64,000 nt of DNA from Chloroflexota bacterium (GCA_020845495.1 JADLFM010000141.1:124001-188000); one strand, 5' to 3'. Positions 8,243 through 17,664 are shown, counted from the first letter of the stretch. Notes: a model not told the origin generated them from the sequence alone. Numbers and translations are program-made.

Positions 8243-10252
8243 TCAGTGCGGAGATGACAGCGTGACTGTCGCTTCAGGAGCGCCGTCGACGGTTGGGATC
8301 GCCTGGCCGCTCGCACTGACGAGACGGACCGCCAGCGTGACGTTACCTCGATCGAGGGCGGGAGGGTCGAACGCGACGCGCTGCACCAGCAGTTCGCCAG
8401 GCCGCGGGCTGCTGCGCGGCAGCGAGGCCGATGCCTGACGGGCAGGCTGACCGTCGGCCTGCCAGGTGACGTCTACCTCCGTCGACGTAGCAGTCACGTC
8501 TGCCGACAACGGACGTGCCGGCGTCGCGCCGCTCGTCGCATCCGACGGCTGGCGCTGCCACAGCAGGTCGAGGCCGGCGCTCTCCGGGTGGATCTGAATG
8601 CCGGCCAGGAGCGAGCCGTCCGCAAACGCTACTTCAGGGGTGGCCATGGCGCTCACCAGCCAGTCGACCGCCGGGCGGGGACGTAGTGTGACGACCCGGG
8701 CGACGTCGGCGGATGGGTCGCTGCCGGGCACGGGTATGACCGCGAGTTGCGCCGATGGCCAGGCGAGGAGGCGCGGACGCTCGGCGCCAGGCAGGGTCAG
8801 ATAGACGGTTTCGCGGTCCAGGGGCAGGACGATCTGGTTGTTGGGCAGGTCGCGAATGACGAGGTCAGGGCCGAGCAAGCCGGCAAGCAGGATGCGAGCG
8901 CGGGCTCCGGTGAGCGCCCCATCCGGTGACGCAAGCAGGATGAGATCGTGCGATCCGGTCCGGGCGGCGGCATCCTGGACGGCGTCGGCGACGGCTTGCC
9001 AGTAGCGGAGCGGAGCGGTGCCATCGCGAGCGATGAACGGACTGTTCGTGCGGCTCTCGGACGCCGCAACCGCTCCGTTCGTCAGGCTGACGAGCGTCAC
9101 AGTGGACACGACAGCAAAGGCCACCCCGCCGCCCCATCCGATGTGTGGGGGAGCCTTCGAGGCGAGGCGCGCAGCAGCGGGCGGCATCCGCTCGAGCAGT
9201 CGCACAAGCCAGCGACCCCAGGTCGCGAGCGGCGCGGCCGGGACGGCCAGCGCGAGCAGCACCACGATCCCCGGTAGGAGTGAGAGCAGCGCGCCCGGCC
9301 CGGGCAGGGGCAGACTGGCCACCGTCGTGGTGCCAGCGGCAAGCCCGTCACTGCCCCCGGTGCTACTGGCCGGACCAATCGCGGCGAGCGGCCGGTCGAT
9401 GAGCGTCAGCGCGGCGAGGGGAAGCAACGTCCAGGCGAGCGCCACGAGCGAGCCGCGTTCACCATCCCGGACACGCTGCGCGGCCGCGATAACAGCCAGC
9501 GTCAGCAGCACGCCAACGAGCCCGAGCGCCGCACCACTCATGCTGTCGAGCCAGGCTGGTAGCGCGAGCCAGCCGTCCGTGGCCGGCCTCAGGCCGGTGC
9601 CAGCGGCGAGATGGAAGGCTGCCGTTGGACGGTCGAGCAACGCTGCGGACGTGGGGCGAAGCGCGCCGAGCGTCGAGAGCAGGACGCCCCCGCCGCCGGC
9701 GAGCACGCCGAACAATACGCTAACCTCCGAGGTCCAGGGCGCGCGCGCCAGCACGACAGCGACGAACAGCGCTGGCACGAATGCCCAGCCGGCCGGGTCG
9801 GCTCGTACCAGCAGCCCGACGACCAGCCCGAGCAGCAGTCCGGTCCCGAAGCGTGGCGATCGCTGATAGCGCACAGCCAGCGCGAGCGCGGCTGCTGCCA
9901 GCAACGGCGCCGCCGTTACGCCGGCGCTCCGCGCTGCGAGCCAGGCCCAGGGTGAGACGAGGTAGAGGCTGGCGGCCAACAGGGACGGCCAGACGCCAAG
10001 CAGCGTGCGCGCGGCCAGGAAGATCGCTCCGACCGTTGCGACGTCGAGCAGCCCACGTACGACGACGAGCGTTTCGATGGGCCACGGCAAGTCAACCACC
10101 AATGGGCGGACCAGCGCGAGTGCCGGAGTAGACGTCCAGGTCGCTTCTCGGACGGCCGCGAGCACTCGCTCCTCAGCAGGGCCATAAGGCGCGAGGCCGG
10201 GCGACCAGAGGCGGATGATGCCGGCGAGCAGCAGGAGCAGGAACGGCAGCAT
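8243..10252 (-). CDS. Multi-spanning membrane protein, GT39/ArnT-like architecture
   Basis: About 669 residues. The first two thirds are some ten hydrophobic helices ('LPFLLLLLAGIIRLW', 'LLLGLVVGLLVRADPAGWAF'), and the last third is a soluble domain. The layout fits dolichyl-phosphate mannose-type glycosyltransferases, but the usual Asp-Glu after helix 1 is replaced by 'YGPAEERVL', so the family is only suggested. ATG at 10252 begins right at the first helix. The frame stays open further upstream, without ATG, GTG or TTG, to a CTG at 10396 that overlaps the stop of the next gene as CTGA. The peptide this would add (AEYSALAPTDQDTPPGPL...) looks like a normal cytoplasmic N-terminus, so a CTG start is plausible. 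It probably belongs with the two following minus-strand genes. Confidence 0.7.
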   Translation of the reverse strand: MLPFLLLLLAGIIRLWSPGLAPYGPAEERVLAAVREATWTSTPALALVRPLVVDLPWPIETLVVVRGLLDVATVGAIFLAARTLLGVWPSLLAASLYLVSPWAWLAARSAGVTAAPLLAAAALALAVRYQRSPRFGTGLLLGLVVGLLVRADPAGWAFVPALFVAVVLARAPWTSEVSVLFGVLAGGGGVLLSTLGALRPTSAALLDRPTAAFHLAAGTGLRPATDGWLALPAWLDSMSGAALGLVGVLLTLAVIAAAQRVRDGERGSLVALAWTLLPLAALTLIDRPLAAIGPASSTGGSDGLAAGTTTVASLPLPGPGALLSLLPGIVVLLALAVPAAPLATWGRWLVRLLERMPPAAARLASKAPPHIGWGGGVAFAVVSTVTLVSLTNGAVAASESRTNSPFIARDGTAPLRYWQAVADAVQDAAARTGSHDLILLASPDGALTGARARILLAGLLGPDLVIRDLPNNQIVLPLDRETVYLTLPGAERPRLLAWPSAQLAVIPVPGSDPSADVARVVTLRPRPAVDWLVSAMATPEVAFADGSLLAGIQIHPESAGLDLLWQRQPSDATSGATPARPLSADVTATSTEVDVTWQADGQPARQASASLPRSSPRPGELLVQRVAFDPPALDRGNVTLAVRLVSASGQAIPTVDGAPEATVTLSSPH

Positions 10253-10392
10253 CGCCAGGCCGAGCGCACGGATACGAGCGGCACGTAAGTCCGCGACGGT
10301 CCGCGGAAGGGCGGAGGTGTCCCTTGGGGTGGTGAGCGGGCCAGGCGGTGTGTCCTGGTCCGTCGGGGCGAGCGCTGAGTACTCGGCGCGCG

Positions 10393-10863
10393 TCAGGCGA
10401 CCACCTTGACTGGGGTGGAAAGGGTACCGCCGCCGGCCTGCCGCCCCTCGAAGCTCCAGGGGGGTAGCTCGACCTGAAGGGTGTAGTCGCCGAGAGGCAT
10501 GTCGTTGGGGATCAACAACGACCGTTCGACTGCCGTCGCGTCGGTCGGCTTGATGTCGATCTGGACTACCTCAGCCTCGGCAACGACCTGCTGGCCGCGT
10601 CCAATGAGCTTGGTGCGAATGCGGGCCGTTGCGAAGCGGCGGCTCTGGTTGTTGACGATGACGTGGAGGCGGATTGTGTCGCCGGGATGATAGGTCGGGG
10701 CGAACCCACTGACCAGAACGAGAAACTCGTCCTTCTCCATTTGCAGGACCGGACCCTCTGGCGTCTGGACGACCGTGACGTCCTTGTCCGTGCAGGCGCC
10801 CACGGCCGACATGATGCTCGTACCCCAGATCCCGAACGCCGCCCGCCGATCGACTCGTCGCAT
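10393..10863 (-). CDS. Small exported hypothetical protein with an Ig-like domain
   Basis: 156 residues, not recognised. A positively charged N-terminus and short hydrophobic stretch ending 'SAVGACTDKD' could be a lipoprotein signal (AVGAC). The remainder reads as one beta-sandwich: 'FLVLVSGFAPTYHPGDTIRL', 'NNQSRRFATARIRTKL' and 'LGDYTLQVELPPWSFEG', resembling domains that mediate extracellular contacts. It lies between two GT39-like membrane proteins on the same strand, and its stop overlaps a possible CTG start of the downstream one. A role in envelope glycan assembly is conceivable from context only. Confidence 0.65.
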   Translation of the reverse strand: MRRVDRRAAFGIWGTSIMSAVGACTDKDVTVVQTPEGPVLQMEKDEFLVLVSGFAPTYHPGDTIRLHVIVNNQSRRFATARIRTKLIGRGQQVVAEAEVVQIDIKPTDATAVERSLLIPNDMPLGDYTLQVELPPWSFEGRQAGGGTLSTPVKVVA

Positions 10864-10962
10864 GGGGAGATTATACAGGCGATCTGCCGGCCTGAACCCG
10901 CGGCGTTGGGCAGCCGTGCGCGCCGCCCGGCGCCCGCCAGCCAGAGCGACGGGGTGCGGCGG

Positions 10963-12657
10963 TCAGCGGGCACTCACCCGGTAGACAGCGAAGCCCGGCC
11001 CGTCCTTCTCTGCGCCGAACAACGGCGTCAGCGTGAAGTCACGGCCGAGCCGCCCGGCCTTGTCGCTGTTCAACACCACCAGGCGTGACGGATGGCCGGT
11101 CAGTGCCTCCTCGACGGACGCGGTGCGTGCGTCGATGACGGTGTACGGCACGTCGCTGCCACCGAGCAGCAGCAGCATACTTTTGTAGGCGCTGCCGGCC
11201 GCCATGAAGAAGATGCCGTCCAATCCGTAGTCGAGGACGACCGTCTCGGACGGCTCGCGGTGCGCGAGGACGGCCTCATACGCGGCGACGATCGCATGAT
11301 TGGTGCGCGCCGACCGCTCGTAGGCGACCAGCGGTGCGAGCGGGTACAGGGCCGCCAGCACGACGCCCGCGAGAAGCACCGCGCTGACGAGGCTCTGCCC
11401 CTGAGCGCCGGCCGTGCCGCGCGGACGCCGACGCTGGAGGGCCGTCCAGGCATCTGCCGTTGCCAGTCCAATCGCGGCAAACACGAGCGGCAAGACTGGC
11501 ATCATGTAGCGGCCGTTCAGGATCGGCTCGAACTTGGGGATCAAAGCTGGCAACGCAAGCGCGTAGGTCAGCGTCACCAGGAGCGACAACCAGCGGCCCC
11601 GCCGTGCGGTCCAGAGCAGGCTGCCAACCGCTAATCCCAGATATGCGAGCAGGAGCGGGTGCGCGAACGTCTCACCCACGAAGCGCCGCTTTTCGATCGC
11701 CCCGCTCAGCACCCAGGACGTCGCTAGCACCAGCCGCCCGAGGTTCTCGACATAAGCGCCAGGGTCGGCTCCCTCGTCCTGGCCGGTGTAGTCGCTCAGG
11801 ACATCCTGCCCGCCCCAGAGAGTCTGCCCGCCGGTCTGGAGGTTGTAGGCGAGCAGGTTCGCGGTCGCTAGCAGAAACGCGAGCGCCCCGAAGGCCATCC
11901 AGCGCGAGCGGAGCAGGCTCGGCCGCGCCACCAGGACGGCGAGTACGACGCCCGGCAGAAGTAGGGCCGCCGTGATGTGGGTTTGGACGCCAAGTCCCAG
12001 GAAGAGGCCGGCGGGGGTGAGGTAGCGGGGATCCCCGCTCGTTGCACGCGGGTCCGCTCGATCCGGAGCCGAGCCATACAGCACTAGCGCGAGACTGGCG
12101 AAGCCGAGCGTGGTCCAGAGTGGCGTGATCGCGTTGGACCATGCGACGTGGCTGTTCACCAGGATGTGCGTGGAGCAGCCGGCCACGAACAGTGCCGCCA
12201 CCATGCTCCCGACCCGCCCGCCCAACACTCGCCCGAGCCACCACGCCGCCCCGACGGTTGTCACCCCGCCGATGAACGCGAGCAGGCGCGGCAACCACGG
12301 TGACAGCCCGAACAGCCAGAAGCCGAACGCGAGCAGGTAGTTCCAGAGCGCCCCGATGTACGGATCGACGTTTGTCAGCGGCGCGGCCTGACCGTGGTAA
12401 ATCTGGTAGGCGAGTTGGACCTCGATGGTCTCGTCGGTGAAGGTGGGGATCAGCCACAGGCTCGGCCAACGCGCACCCGCCGCGATCCCGAGGGCCGCTC
12501 CGAGCACGACGAGGTCGAGGAGCGCGGCTCGGAGGCGGCCTGGGCGTGCGGTGGGATACCCCGCACCTTCGGGTATGAGGAGTGCCCTCACCCCCCAGCC
12601 CCCTCTCCCGCACGCGGGAGAGGGGGAGGACGAGAGGGTGCGCTGCGGGTCGTTCAT
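10963..12657 (-). CDS. GT39-type membrane glycosyltransferase (ArnT/PMT-like)
   Basis: Integral membrane glycosyltransferase transferring sugar from a polyprenyl-phosphate donor at the outer face of the membrane. After helix 1, 'WLIPTFTDETIEVQLAYQ' gives the conserved Asp-Glu of the catalytic loop. About eleven further helices follow, then a roughly 120-residue soluble tail. The start is uncertain. ATG at 12657 makes 'SSSPSPACGRGGWGV', which is simply the translation of a palindromic intergenic repeat (12585-12632). GTG at 12591 lies within the same repeat, which gives it a purine-rich Shine-Dalgarno-like stretch. The frame continues even to 12762. The native N-terminus probably begins near 'ALLIPEGAG'. 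Confidence 0.82.
   Translation of the reverse strand: MNDPQRTLSSSPSPACGRGGWGVRALLIPEGAGYPTARPGRLRAALLDLVVLGAALGIAAGARWPSLWLIPTFTDETIEVQLAYQIYHGQAAPLTNVDPYIGALWNYLLAFGFWLFGLSPWLPRLLAFIGGVTTVGAAWWLGRVLGGRVGSMVAALFVAGCSTHILVNSHVAWSNAITPLWTTLGFASLALVLYGSAPDRADPRATSGDPRYLTPAGLFLGLGVQTHITAALLLPGVVLAVLVARPSLLRSRWMAFGALAFLLATANLLAYNLQTGGQTLWGGQDVLSDYTGQDEGADPGAYVENLGRLVLATSWVLSGAIEKRRFVGETFAHPLLLAYLGLAVGSLLWTARRGRWLSLLVTLTYALALPALIPKFEPILNGRYMMPVLPLVFAAIGLATADAWTALQRRRPRGTAGAQGQSLVSAVLLAGVVLAALYPLAPLVAYERSARTNHAIVAAYEAVLAHREPSETVVLDYGLDGIFFMAAGSAYKSMLLLLGGSDVPYTVIDARTASVEEALTGHPSRLVVLNSDKAGRLGRDFTLTPLFGAEKDGPGFAVYRVSAR
12585..12632. repeat. CCCTC-type palindromic repeat at the 5' end of a glycosyltransferase gene
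   Basis: CCCTCACCCCCCAGCCCCC followed by TCTCCCGC/ACGCGGGAGAGGGGG forms a GC-rich inverted repeat. It shares its left arm and core with the 56-bp palindrome at 53987-54042 and is similar to 59872-59900. It lies inside the open frame of the minus-strand gene. Confidence 0.85.
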
Positions 12658-12793
12658 CGACGTTGACCGCGCGGGCTGGCGGAGAGGGGGAAAGATGGCG
12701 GAGCTACGGCGGGCGGGGTCACGGAGGCCGGGGTCGCGGCGGGCGGGGCACGCTCCGTCCACGGGGTCTCCGGCGGCCCGTGGCTCCAGGCGC

Positions 12794-14116
12794 TCAGAAT
12801 TGCTCTTCGCCGACGAGCAAATCGTCGTAGGTCTGGCGGCGGCGCATCAGGCGCGCTTCGCCATTCTTCACCAGCACGACGGCCGGCTTGAGCGCCATGT
12901 TGTAGTTACTGGACATGGCCAGGTTGTAGGCGCCGGAGGCTGGGACGGCCAGGATGTCGCCGGACTGGAGTGTTGGCAGGTTGATGTCTCGGATCAGGAT
13001 GTCGCCGGACTCACAGTATTTGCCGGCGATCGTAACCACCTCGTCGGCCGGCGCGTTCGCGCGGTTTGCCACGATCGCCTCGTAGCGTGAGCCATAGATG
13101 GCTGGGCGAATATTGTCGGCCATGCCGCCGTCGACCGAGGCGTAGACGCGCAGCCCGGGAATCCGCTTGATCCCGCCGACCGTGTACAGCGCGACGCCGG
13201 CCTGTCCGACGATCGAGCGGCCCGGCTCGACGAAGACGCGCGGCTCGCCAAGCCCACGCCGTGCAAGTTCGGCGTGGAGCGTCTCGCCGACCGTGGTGCC
13301 GACCTCCCGGGTCGGGCGCGGGTCATCCTCGGGCGTGTAGGCGATGCCCCAGCCGCCCCCAGGGCTCATCTCGCGAAGCTGAACGCCGTGGCGGTCTCGC
13401 ATCTCGACAGCGAAGTCCAGCACGACGCGAATGGTCTCCTCGTAGGGAGAAAGCTCGAAGATCTGCGAGCCGACGTGCGCGTGAAAGCCGAGCAGATCGA
13501 GTGACGGCGTTGCGGCGGCCTTGCGGACCGCTTCTTCGGCCTGACCGGTCGAGATTGGGAAGCCGAACTTGGAGTCGAGGATGCCGGTCTTGCGGTAGTC
13601 GTGCGTATGGGCGTCGATGCCGGGCGACAGGCGCAGCAGAATCGGTGCCTTCACGCCACGGTTCTCGGCCAGCCGTCCGAGCAGGTCGAGCTCGTAGAAG
13701 CTGTCGACTACGAACCGCCCGATCCCCAGGTCGAGCGCGAGGGCGAGCTCGTCGGCGGCCTTGTTGTTGCCGTGGAAGTAGACCCGCTCCATCGGGAAGC
13801 CGGCCTGCTTCGCGACGTACAGCTCGCCGCCGGACACCACGTCCAGGCCAAGCCCCTCCTGAGCGAGAATCTGGAGCAGCATCGGGCTGGTGAACGCCTT
13901 GGATGCGTAGATCACCAGCGAGTTGGGGTACGCGGTGGCCAGGGTGTCGCGGTACTCGGCGGCGCGGGTGCGGATGGTTCGCTCGTCGTAGAGGTAGAGC
14001 GGAGTGCCGAACTCGCGGGCGAGTTCGACCGTGTCGCAGCCCCCGACGATCAGGTGTCCCCGCGCGTCGACCACTGATTCAAGGGGCAGGATGGCAGATT
14101 GCTCGGCAACGCTCAT
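12794..14116 (-). CDS. lysA: Diaminopimelate decarboxylase
   Basis: PLP-dependent fold-III decarboxylase converting meso-diaminopimelate to lysine, the last step of lysine synthesis. 'YASKAFTS' carries the PLP-binding lysine (K73 from this start). 'HAHVGSQI' and 'SPGGGWG' bind cofactor phosphate, and 'EPGRS', 'CESGD' (active-site Cys) and 'GAYNLAMSSNYN' complete the substrate site. Length, 440 residues, is normal. ATG at 14116 is chosen because it overlaps the TGA of the upstream gene as ATGA, implying translational coupling; a longer frame exists to 14137. The 3' end is close to the divergently read end of the GT39-like gene region. Confidence 0.97.
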   Translation of the reverse strand: MSVAEQSAILPLESVVDARGHLIVGGCDTVELAREFGTPLYLYDERTIRTRAAEYRDTLATAYPNSLVIYASKAFTSPMLLQILAQEGLGLDVVSGGELYVAKQAGFPMERVYFHGNNKAADELALALDLGIGRFVVDSFYELDLLGRLAENRGVKAPILLRLSPGIDAHTHDYRKTGILDSKFGFPISTGQAEEAVRKAAATPSLDLLGFHAHVGSQIFELSPYEETIRVVLDFAVEMRDRHGVQLREMSPGGGWGIAYTPEDDPRPTREVGTTVGETLHAELARRGLGEPRVFVEPGRSIVGQAGVALYTVGGIKRIPGLRVYASVDGGMADNIRPAIYGSRYEAIVANRANAPADEVVTIAGKYCESGDILIRDINLPTLQSGDILAVPASGAYNLAMSSNYNMALKPAVVLVKNGEARLMRRRQTYDDLLVGEEQF

Positions 14117-14592
14117 CGCTCCGGCACCACCGTCCACTCGGGGCCTAGTTCGTAGCGCTGAACCCGGTTTGTTGGCTTCGCCCCCTCCATGACTCGGAGC
14201 CTCCCTTTACGCTTGATGTCGCCGTAGGTGTTCTGGATCTGGACGATCCGGCGGGCCTTGAGGTTGAAGACGACGGCGCCGGCCCAGACCGGGCTCAGGC
14301 TGACCTCACGCGTACAGTCGTCCACGACCCGGAAGACGGGCACGTCTTCACGACGGCAGTAGTCGAACGCAGCGTGAATCCAGCGCGGATTGTCGCGCGA
14401 GCAGTGCTCGTCGAAGACGGCCAGCCCGCTCATGACTCGGTCGCGGAGATCGCCCACAAATGGTGCGGCACGATCGAGCAGTTCCGCCGTCGTGTCCGGG
14501 CCGGTCGAGCAGGCTGCGACGAGCGCGTGTAACGATCGATCTGGCGCGATGAAGCTGACCGTCGAGTCCAGACCCACGACGGTGAAGCGCAT
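14113..14592 (-). CDS. Hypothetical protein translationally coupled to lysA
   Basis: About 159 residues, function not recognised. The frame is open to 14730, but that would overlap the next gene, and the extra part is Arg-rich and shadow-like. ATG at 14592 begins 'MRFTVVGLDSTVSFIAPDRS', which looks like a first beta-strand. The protein is soluble, with 'HCSRDNPRWIHAAFDYCRRE' and 'VWAGAVVFNLKARRIVQI' in the middle and a C-terminal strand 'VQRYELGPEWTVVPE'. It has no signal peptide or membrane segment. The ATGA overlap with lysA suggests joint expression, but nothing in the sequence connects it with lysine metabolism. Confidence 0.65.
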   Translation of the reverse strand: MRFTVVGLDSTVSFIAPDRSLHALVAACSTGPDTTAELLDRAAPFVGDLRDRVMSGLAVFDEHCSRDNPRWIHAAFDYCRREDVPVFRVVDDCTREVSLSPVWAGAVVFNLKARRIVQIQNTYGDIKRKGRLRVMEGAKPTNRVQRYELGPEWTVVPER

Positions 14593-14695
14593 CAGGCCCA
14601 CGATCTGGCTCCCTGATGCGTGCCTCGGCCGCTCTGGTAATGCCCTGACTGACAGCACACGACAGGTGACACGATGACGCCTTCTGGATCGCGCG

Positions 14696-15919
14696 TTAGC
14701 TCGCCGCGCCGCGAAGAGCCTTCGTGCCAACGGCGTCCATCCGCTCGATCCAGCGGTCCGGCTCGCGGATCTCGGCCTCGGACGGCAGCCACTCTGGCGC
14801 TTGCCACGCCCGATTCAAGCAGACCATGCCACGACGGTCGGCCACACGCGCGGCGAACTGCTCGCCGAGCGCGTACTGCTCCATCTTCATCTTCAGGCCG
14901 GTCAGTCGCAGGAACAACTCTTCGATCTGGCTGCGGTTCTTCTGGCGGTGCTCGACGCGCTCGTGGATCTCGGCGTAGGCTGGCAGGAGGGTGGCTCCCA
15001 CCCGGTTCATCACGTGGTTCGAGTATCCCTCGGCGAGGCTCATTAGCGCCTGGAGGTGCGAGAGCAGTTGCCGCTGATGAGGCGACATCACCGACTCGAT
15101 CAGGTTATGTCCGTTGCGGAGGTTCTCGACCATCCGTCCGACGATGCCACCAACCACGTTCAGCGACGCCGGGTTGGTCAACTCCTCGGCCATGCTCTTG
15201 AGATACGTCTCCAACTGGCTGTTCAGATAGCCGCGCACCCAGGGGTTCACCTCGAACTCGTGAGCGTGCGTCGCCTCGTGGAGTGCGATCCACTTTCGGA
15301 CCTCAGCCGGCGGCACCCGGAGCTGTCGTTCGAGCACCCGGATGTTCGGCTCGACGAAGTAGAGCTTGCCGGCTTCGAGCGGCTCGTGCCCAAGCAGGCT
15401 GATGTCGTACTGTCCCAAGACCTTGCGTGCGAGAAACCCGAGCAGTAGCCCCACCTGACCGGAGAGCACGATCCGGCTCAGCCGGGTCATCCCGGGCAGG
15501 GGTGCTGCGCCCTTACGGATGGTGTCCTGGTAGATCTCTTCGAGCGGGCGAAACAACTGCTGGAAGTTACTGATGTTCGCCGCGACCCACTCGGAGCGGT
15601 CCAGCACCCGGACGTCGATCTCGCCGAGCGGGAGAACGGTGCCGGTGTAGTCGGAGATCGGCCGCTCGATCTCGCGAACCATGGTCTCGTACTCGTGCTG
15701 GAGGCGGGTCCGCTCCATCGGTGAGAGGCTGCCGTCAGCGCCACTGGTGCGACCGGCCATCCGCGCGACGATGTCCCAGTCCAACAAGCGGAGGTCGTCA
15801 TCCTGCGAGAAGCGGCGAGCGAGCGCCCAGCCCACAGCGGCGGCCCCGCCGACGAGCGCACCTCGGACAAGGGTTCCTCGGAGCGACGTCGAGCCGAAGC
15901 GTGCCCGGGACGATGCCAT
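14696..15919 (-). CDS. Zinc-dependent metalloprotease-like protein (DUF2342 / F420-associated zincin family)
   Basis: 407 residues. 'IALHEATHAHEFEVNPW' contains an HExxH zinc motif, and the surrounding sequence ('LYFVEPNIRVLERQL', 'LMSLAEGYSNHVMN') matches the zincin-like family found mainly in Actinobacteria and Chloroflexota, often named coenzyme F420 biosynthesis-associated. The N-terminal helix 'LVRGALVGGAAAVGWALA' suggests membrane anchoring. True peptidase activity has not been shown for the family as far as I know. ATG at 15919 is preceded on the minus strand by a purine-rich GGAGAGG. It lies upstream of the lysA pair on the same strand with a 100-base gap. Confidence 0.85.
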   Translation of the reverse strand: MASSRARFGSTSLRGTLVRGALVGGAAAVGWALARRFSQDDDLRLLDWDIVARMAGRTSGADGSLSPMERTRLQHEYETMVREIERPISDYTGTVLPLGEIDVRVLDRSEWVAANISNFQQLFRPLEEIYQDTIRKGAAPLPGMTRLSRIVLSGQVGLLLGFLARKVLGQYDISLLGHEPLEAGKLYFVEPNIRVLERQLRVPPAEVRKWIALHEATHAHEFEVNPWVRGYLNSQLETYLKSMAEELTNPASLNVVGGIVGRMVENLRNGHNLIESVMSPHQRQLLSHLQALMSLAEGYSNHVMNRVGATLLPAYAEIHERVEHRQKNRSQIEELFLRLTGLKMKMEQYALGEQFAARVADRRGMVCLNRAWQAPEWLPSEAEIREPDRWIERMDAVGTKALRGAAS

Positions 15920-16059
15920 GACCTCTCCTGGTGGACGGTAAGGAACAGACAGCCCGTCGGCGGGAGCCGCCGAACGGGCCGACAGCGAAATTGTACCCGT
16001 CTCCAGAAATGCCCTGCCAACGCACGTCGAGGGAGACGCCAGGGTGAGGAGAGGCTGTG

Positions 16060-17664
16060 TTAGCCGAGGCTGAGGCCAAATTGCCCCAGGATCGTCATCA
16101 GCAGGTACACCGTCGACAAGGCGGCCACGAACGCGACGAGCGTCCAGCCGACCAGGTTATAGAGGCGGCCGTTGACGTGGCGTCCCATCACCTCGCGGTC
16201 GTTCACGAGCCGAAGGATGGTGATCAACACGACCGGTAGCAGCAACCCGTTCACGACCTGAGCGTAGATCAGCAACTCGATGACATTCAGGCTGGGCCAA
16301 AGCGCCAGCGCCGCCCCGAGTACGAGCAGCCCGGTGAACAGGCCGTTGAAGATGGGCGCCTCACCGAAGGTGAATGAGACGCCTTTCTCGAAGCCGAACG
16401 CCTCGGTCACCGTATACGCCGTCGCCAGCGGCAGCACGGCCGCGGCGAGCGTCGACGCGCCGAACAGCCCGGCCCCGAATACCATGCCTGCGTATTGCCC
16501 GGCGATCGGGACGAGCGCGCGGGCTGCGTCATCGGCCGTCTCGATCTCCTGGCCGGCGGCGAAGAGGGTTGCGCCGGTCGCGACGATGATGAAGCCAGCC
16601 GTCAGCATCGAGAACGCCGTGCCGCCGTAGGCGTCCAGCCGCACGCTCGCGACGTCCCCGCCTCGCCCCCGCTCGGCTACCGACGATTGGATGTACAGTT
16701 GCATGTACGGCGTGATCGACGTGCCGACCAGCGCGATGAAGAACGTGACGTAGGTTGTGTCGAGGCGCAGCGTCGGGTGGACGAGCGAGCGTCCCACCAC
16801 GCCCCACTCGGGGTGCGCCAGGATCGCCGCGACCGGGTAGGCGAAGAAGGCGAGGGTCAGTGCGAGGAACACTTTCTCGACTCGCTCGTACGAGCCGCGC
16901 GTCACCAGCCACCAGATCACGAGCGCCATGCTCGGGACGCTGACGACGCGTGGTACCCCGAACAACTCGGACGCCGCCCCGATACCGGCGAACTCCGAGA
17001 CGACGAGCGCGCTGTTCGCCACGATCAGCGTGGCCATGACGAACGCCGTAACCCGAACCCCCAGTTGCTCGCGGACCAGATCCGCGAAGCCCTTGCCGGT
17101 CACTGCTCCCATCCGCCCGGCCATCTCCTGCACCATGGCCAGGCTGATGGCGATTGGAATCATCGCCCAGAGCAGCGCGTACCCAAACGCCGCCCCGACC
17201 GACGCGTAGGTCGCGATGCCGCCAGCATCGTTGCCGGCGTTCGCCGCGACCAGCCCCGGCCCGAGCGCACCGAGCGCCACCACGAACCGCTGCCAGCCCG
17301 AGCGCCGCAAGACACGTCGACGAGCGGTCGGCCCGTCACCCGGCCCGTCACCCGGCCCGTCGGCGGAGCGCTCGGCTCGTGCGTCGGCTGGCGGCCCCAC
17401 GCGCCCTGCTTCTGGCTCGCTGACGATGCCCGTCGCTGGTTCCGTAGCTGGCCGCTCGGTGCGTTGCCGGCCGGGGGGCTGCCTGACAGGGGGCTTCCTG
17501 ACAGGAGGCTGCTCGGCAGGTGTGGAAGCCGGCTGCCTGGCCGGCTGCCTGAGCGGCCGGGTGATTGGCCTGTCGGATCGCGCAGCGGCAGGCGGCTCGG
17601 CTCGCTCGCCGGGTGATCTATCGCCGCGACGTTCGACTGGCCGCCCCTCGAGCGGCTCCGTCAT
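16060..17664 (-). CDS. NRAMP-family divalent metal transporter with a long N-terminal extension
   Basis: Metal-ion/proton symporter of the NRAMP fold, about 11 helices. The first helix motif is 'GPGLVAANAGNDAGGIATYA', so the canonical DPGN metal site is GND here. This places it in the divergent NRAMP-related group rather than among standard MntH proteins, and the metal preference is open (Mn, Mg or another). The first ~120 residues are a hydrophilic, Pro/Arg/Gln-rich extension with irregular repeats (PVRKPPVRQPPGRQ), likely disordered and cytoplasmic. ATG at 17664 overlaps the stop of the upstream MgtE_N/CBS gene by ATGA. Coupling to a CBS-domain protein suggests nucleotide- or metal-sensing control of transport. 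Confidence 0.9.
   Translation of the reverse strand: MTEPLEGRPVERRGDRSPGERAEPPAAARSDRPITRPLRQPARQPASTPAEQPPVRKPPVRQPPGRQRTERPATEPATGIVSEPEAGRVGPPADARAERSADGPGDGPGDGPTARRRVLRRSGWQRFVVALGALGPGLVAANAGNDAGGIATYASVGAAFGYALLWAMIPIAISLAMVQEMAGRMGAVTGKGFADLVREQLGVRVTAFVMATLIVANSALVVSEFAGIGAASELFGVPRVVSVPSMALVIWWLVTRGSYERVEKVFLALTLAFFAYPVAAILAHPEWGVVGRSLVHPTLRLDTTYVTFFIALVGTSITPYMQLYIQSSVAERGRGGDVASVRLDAYGGTAFSMLTAGFIIVATGATLFAAGQEIETADDAARALVPIAGQYAGMVFGAGLFGASTLAAAVLPLATAYTVTEAFGFEKGVSFTFGEAPIFNGLFTGLLVLGAALALWPSLNVIELLIYAQVVNGLLLPVVLITILRLVNDREVMGRHVNGRLYNLVGWTLVAFVAALSTVYLLMTILGQFGLSLG

Noticed and set aside
16495..17616. 373-residue plus-strand open frame
   Set aside because: Antisense to the NRAMP-like gene; composition is Arg/His/Asp-rich and shadow-like.
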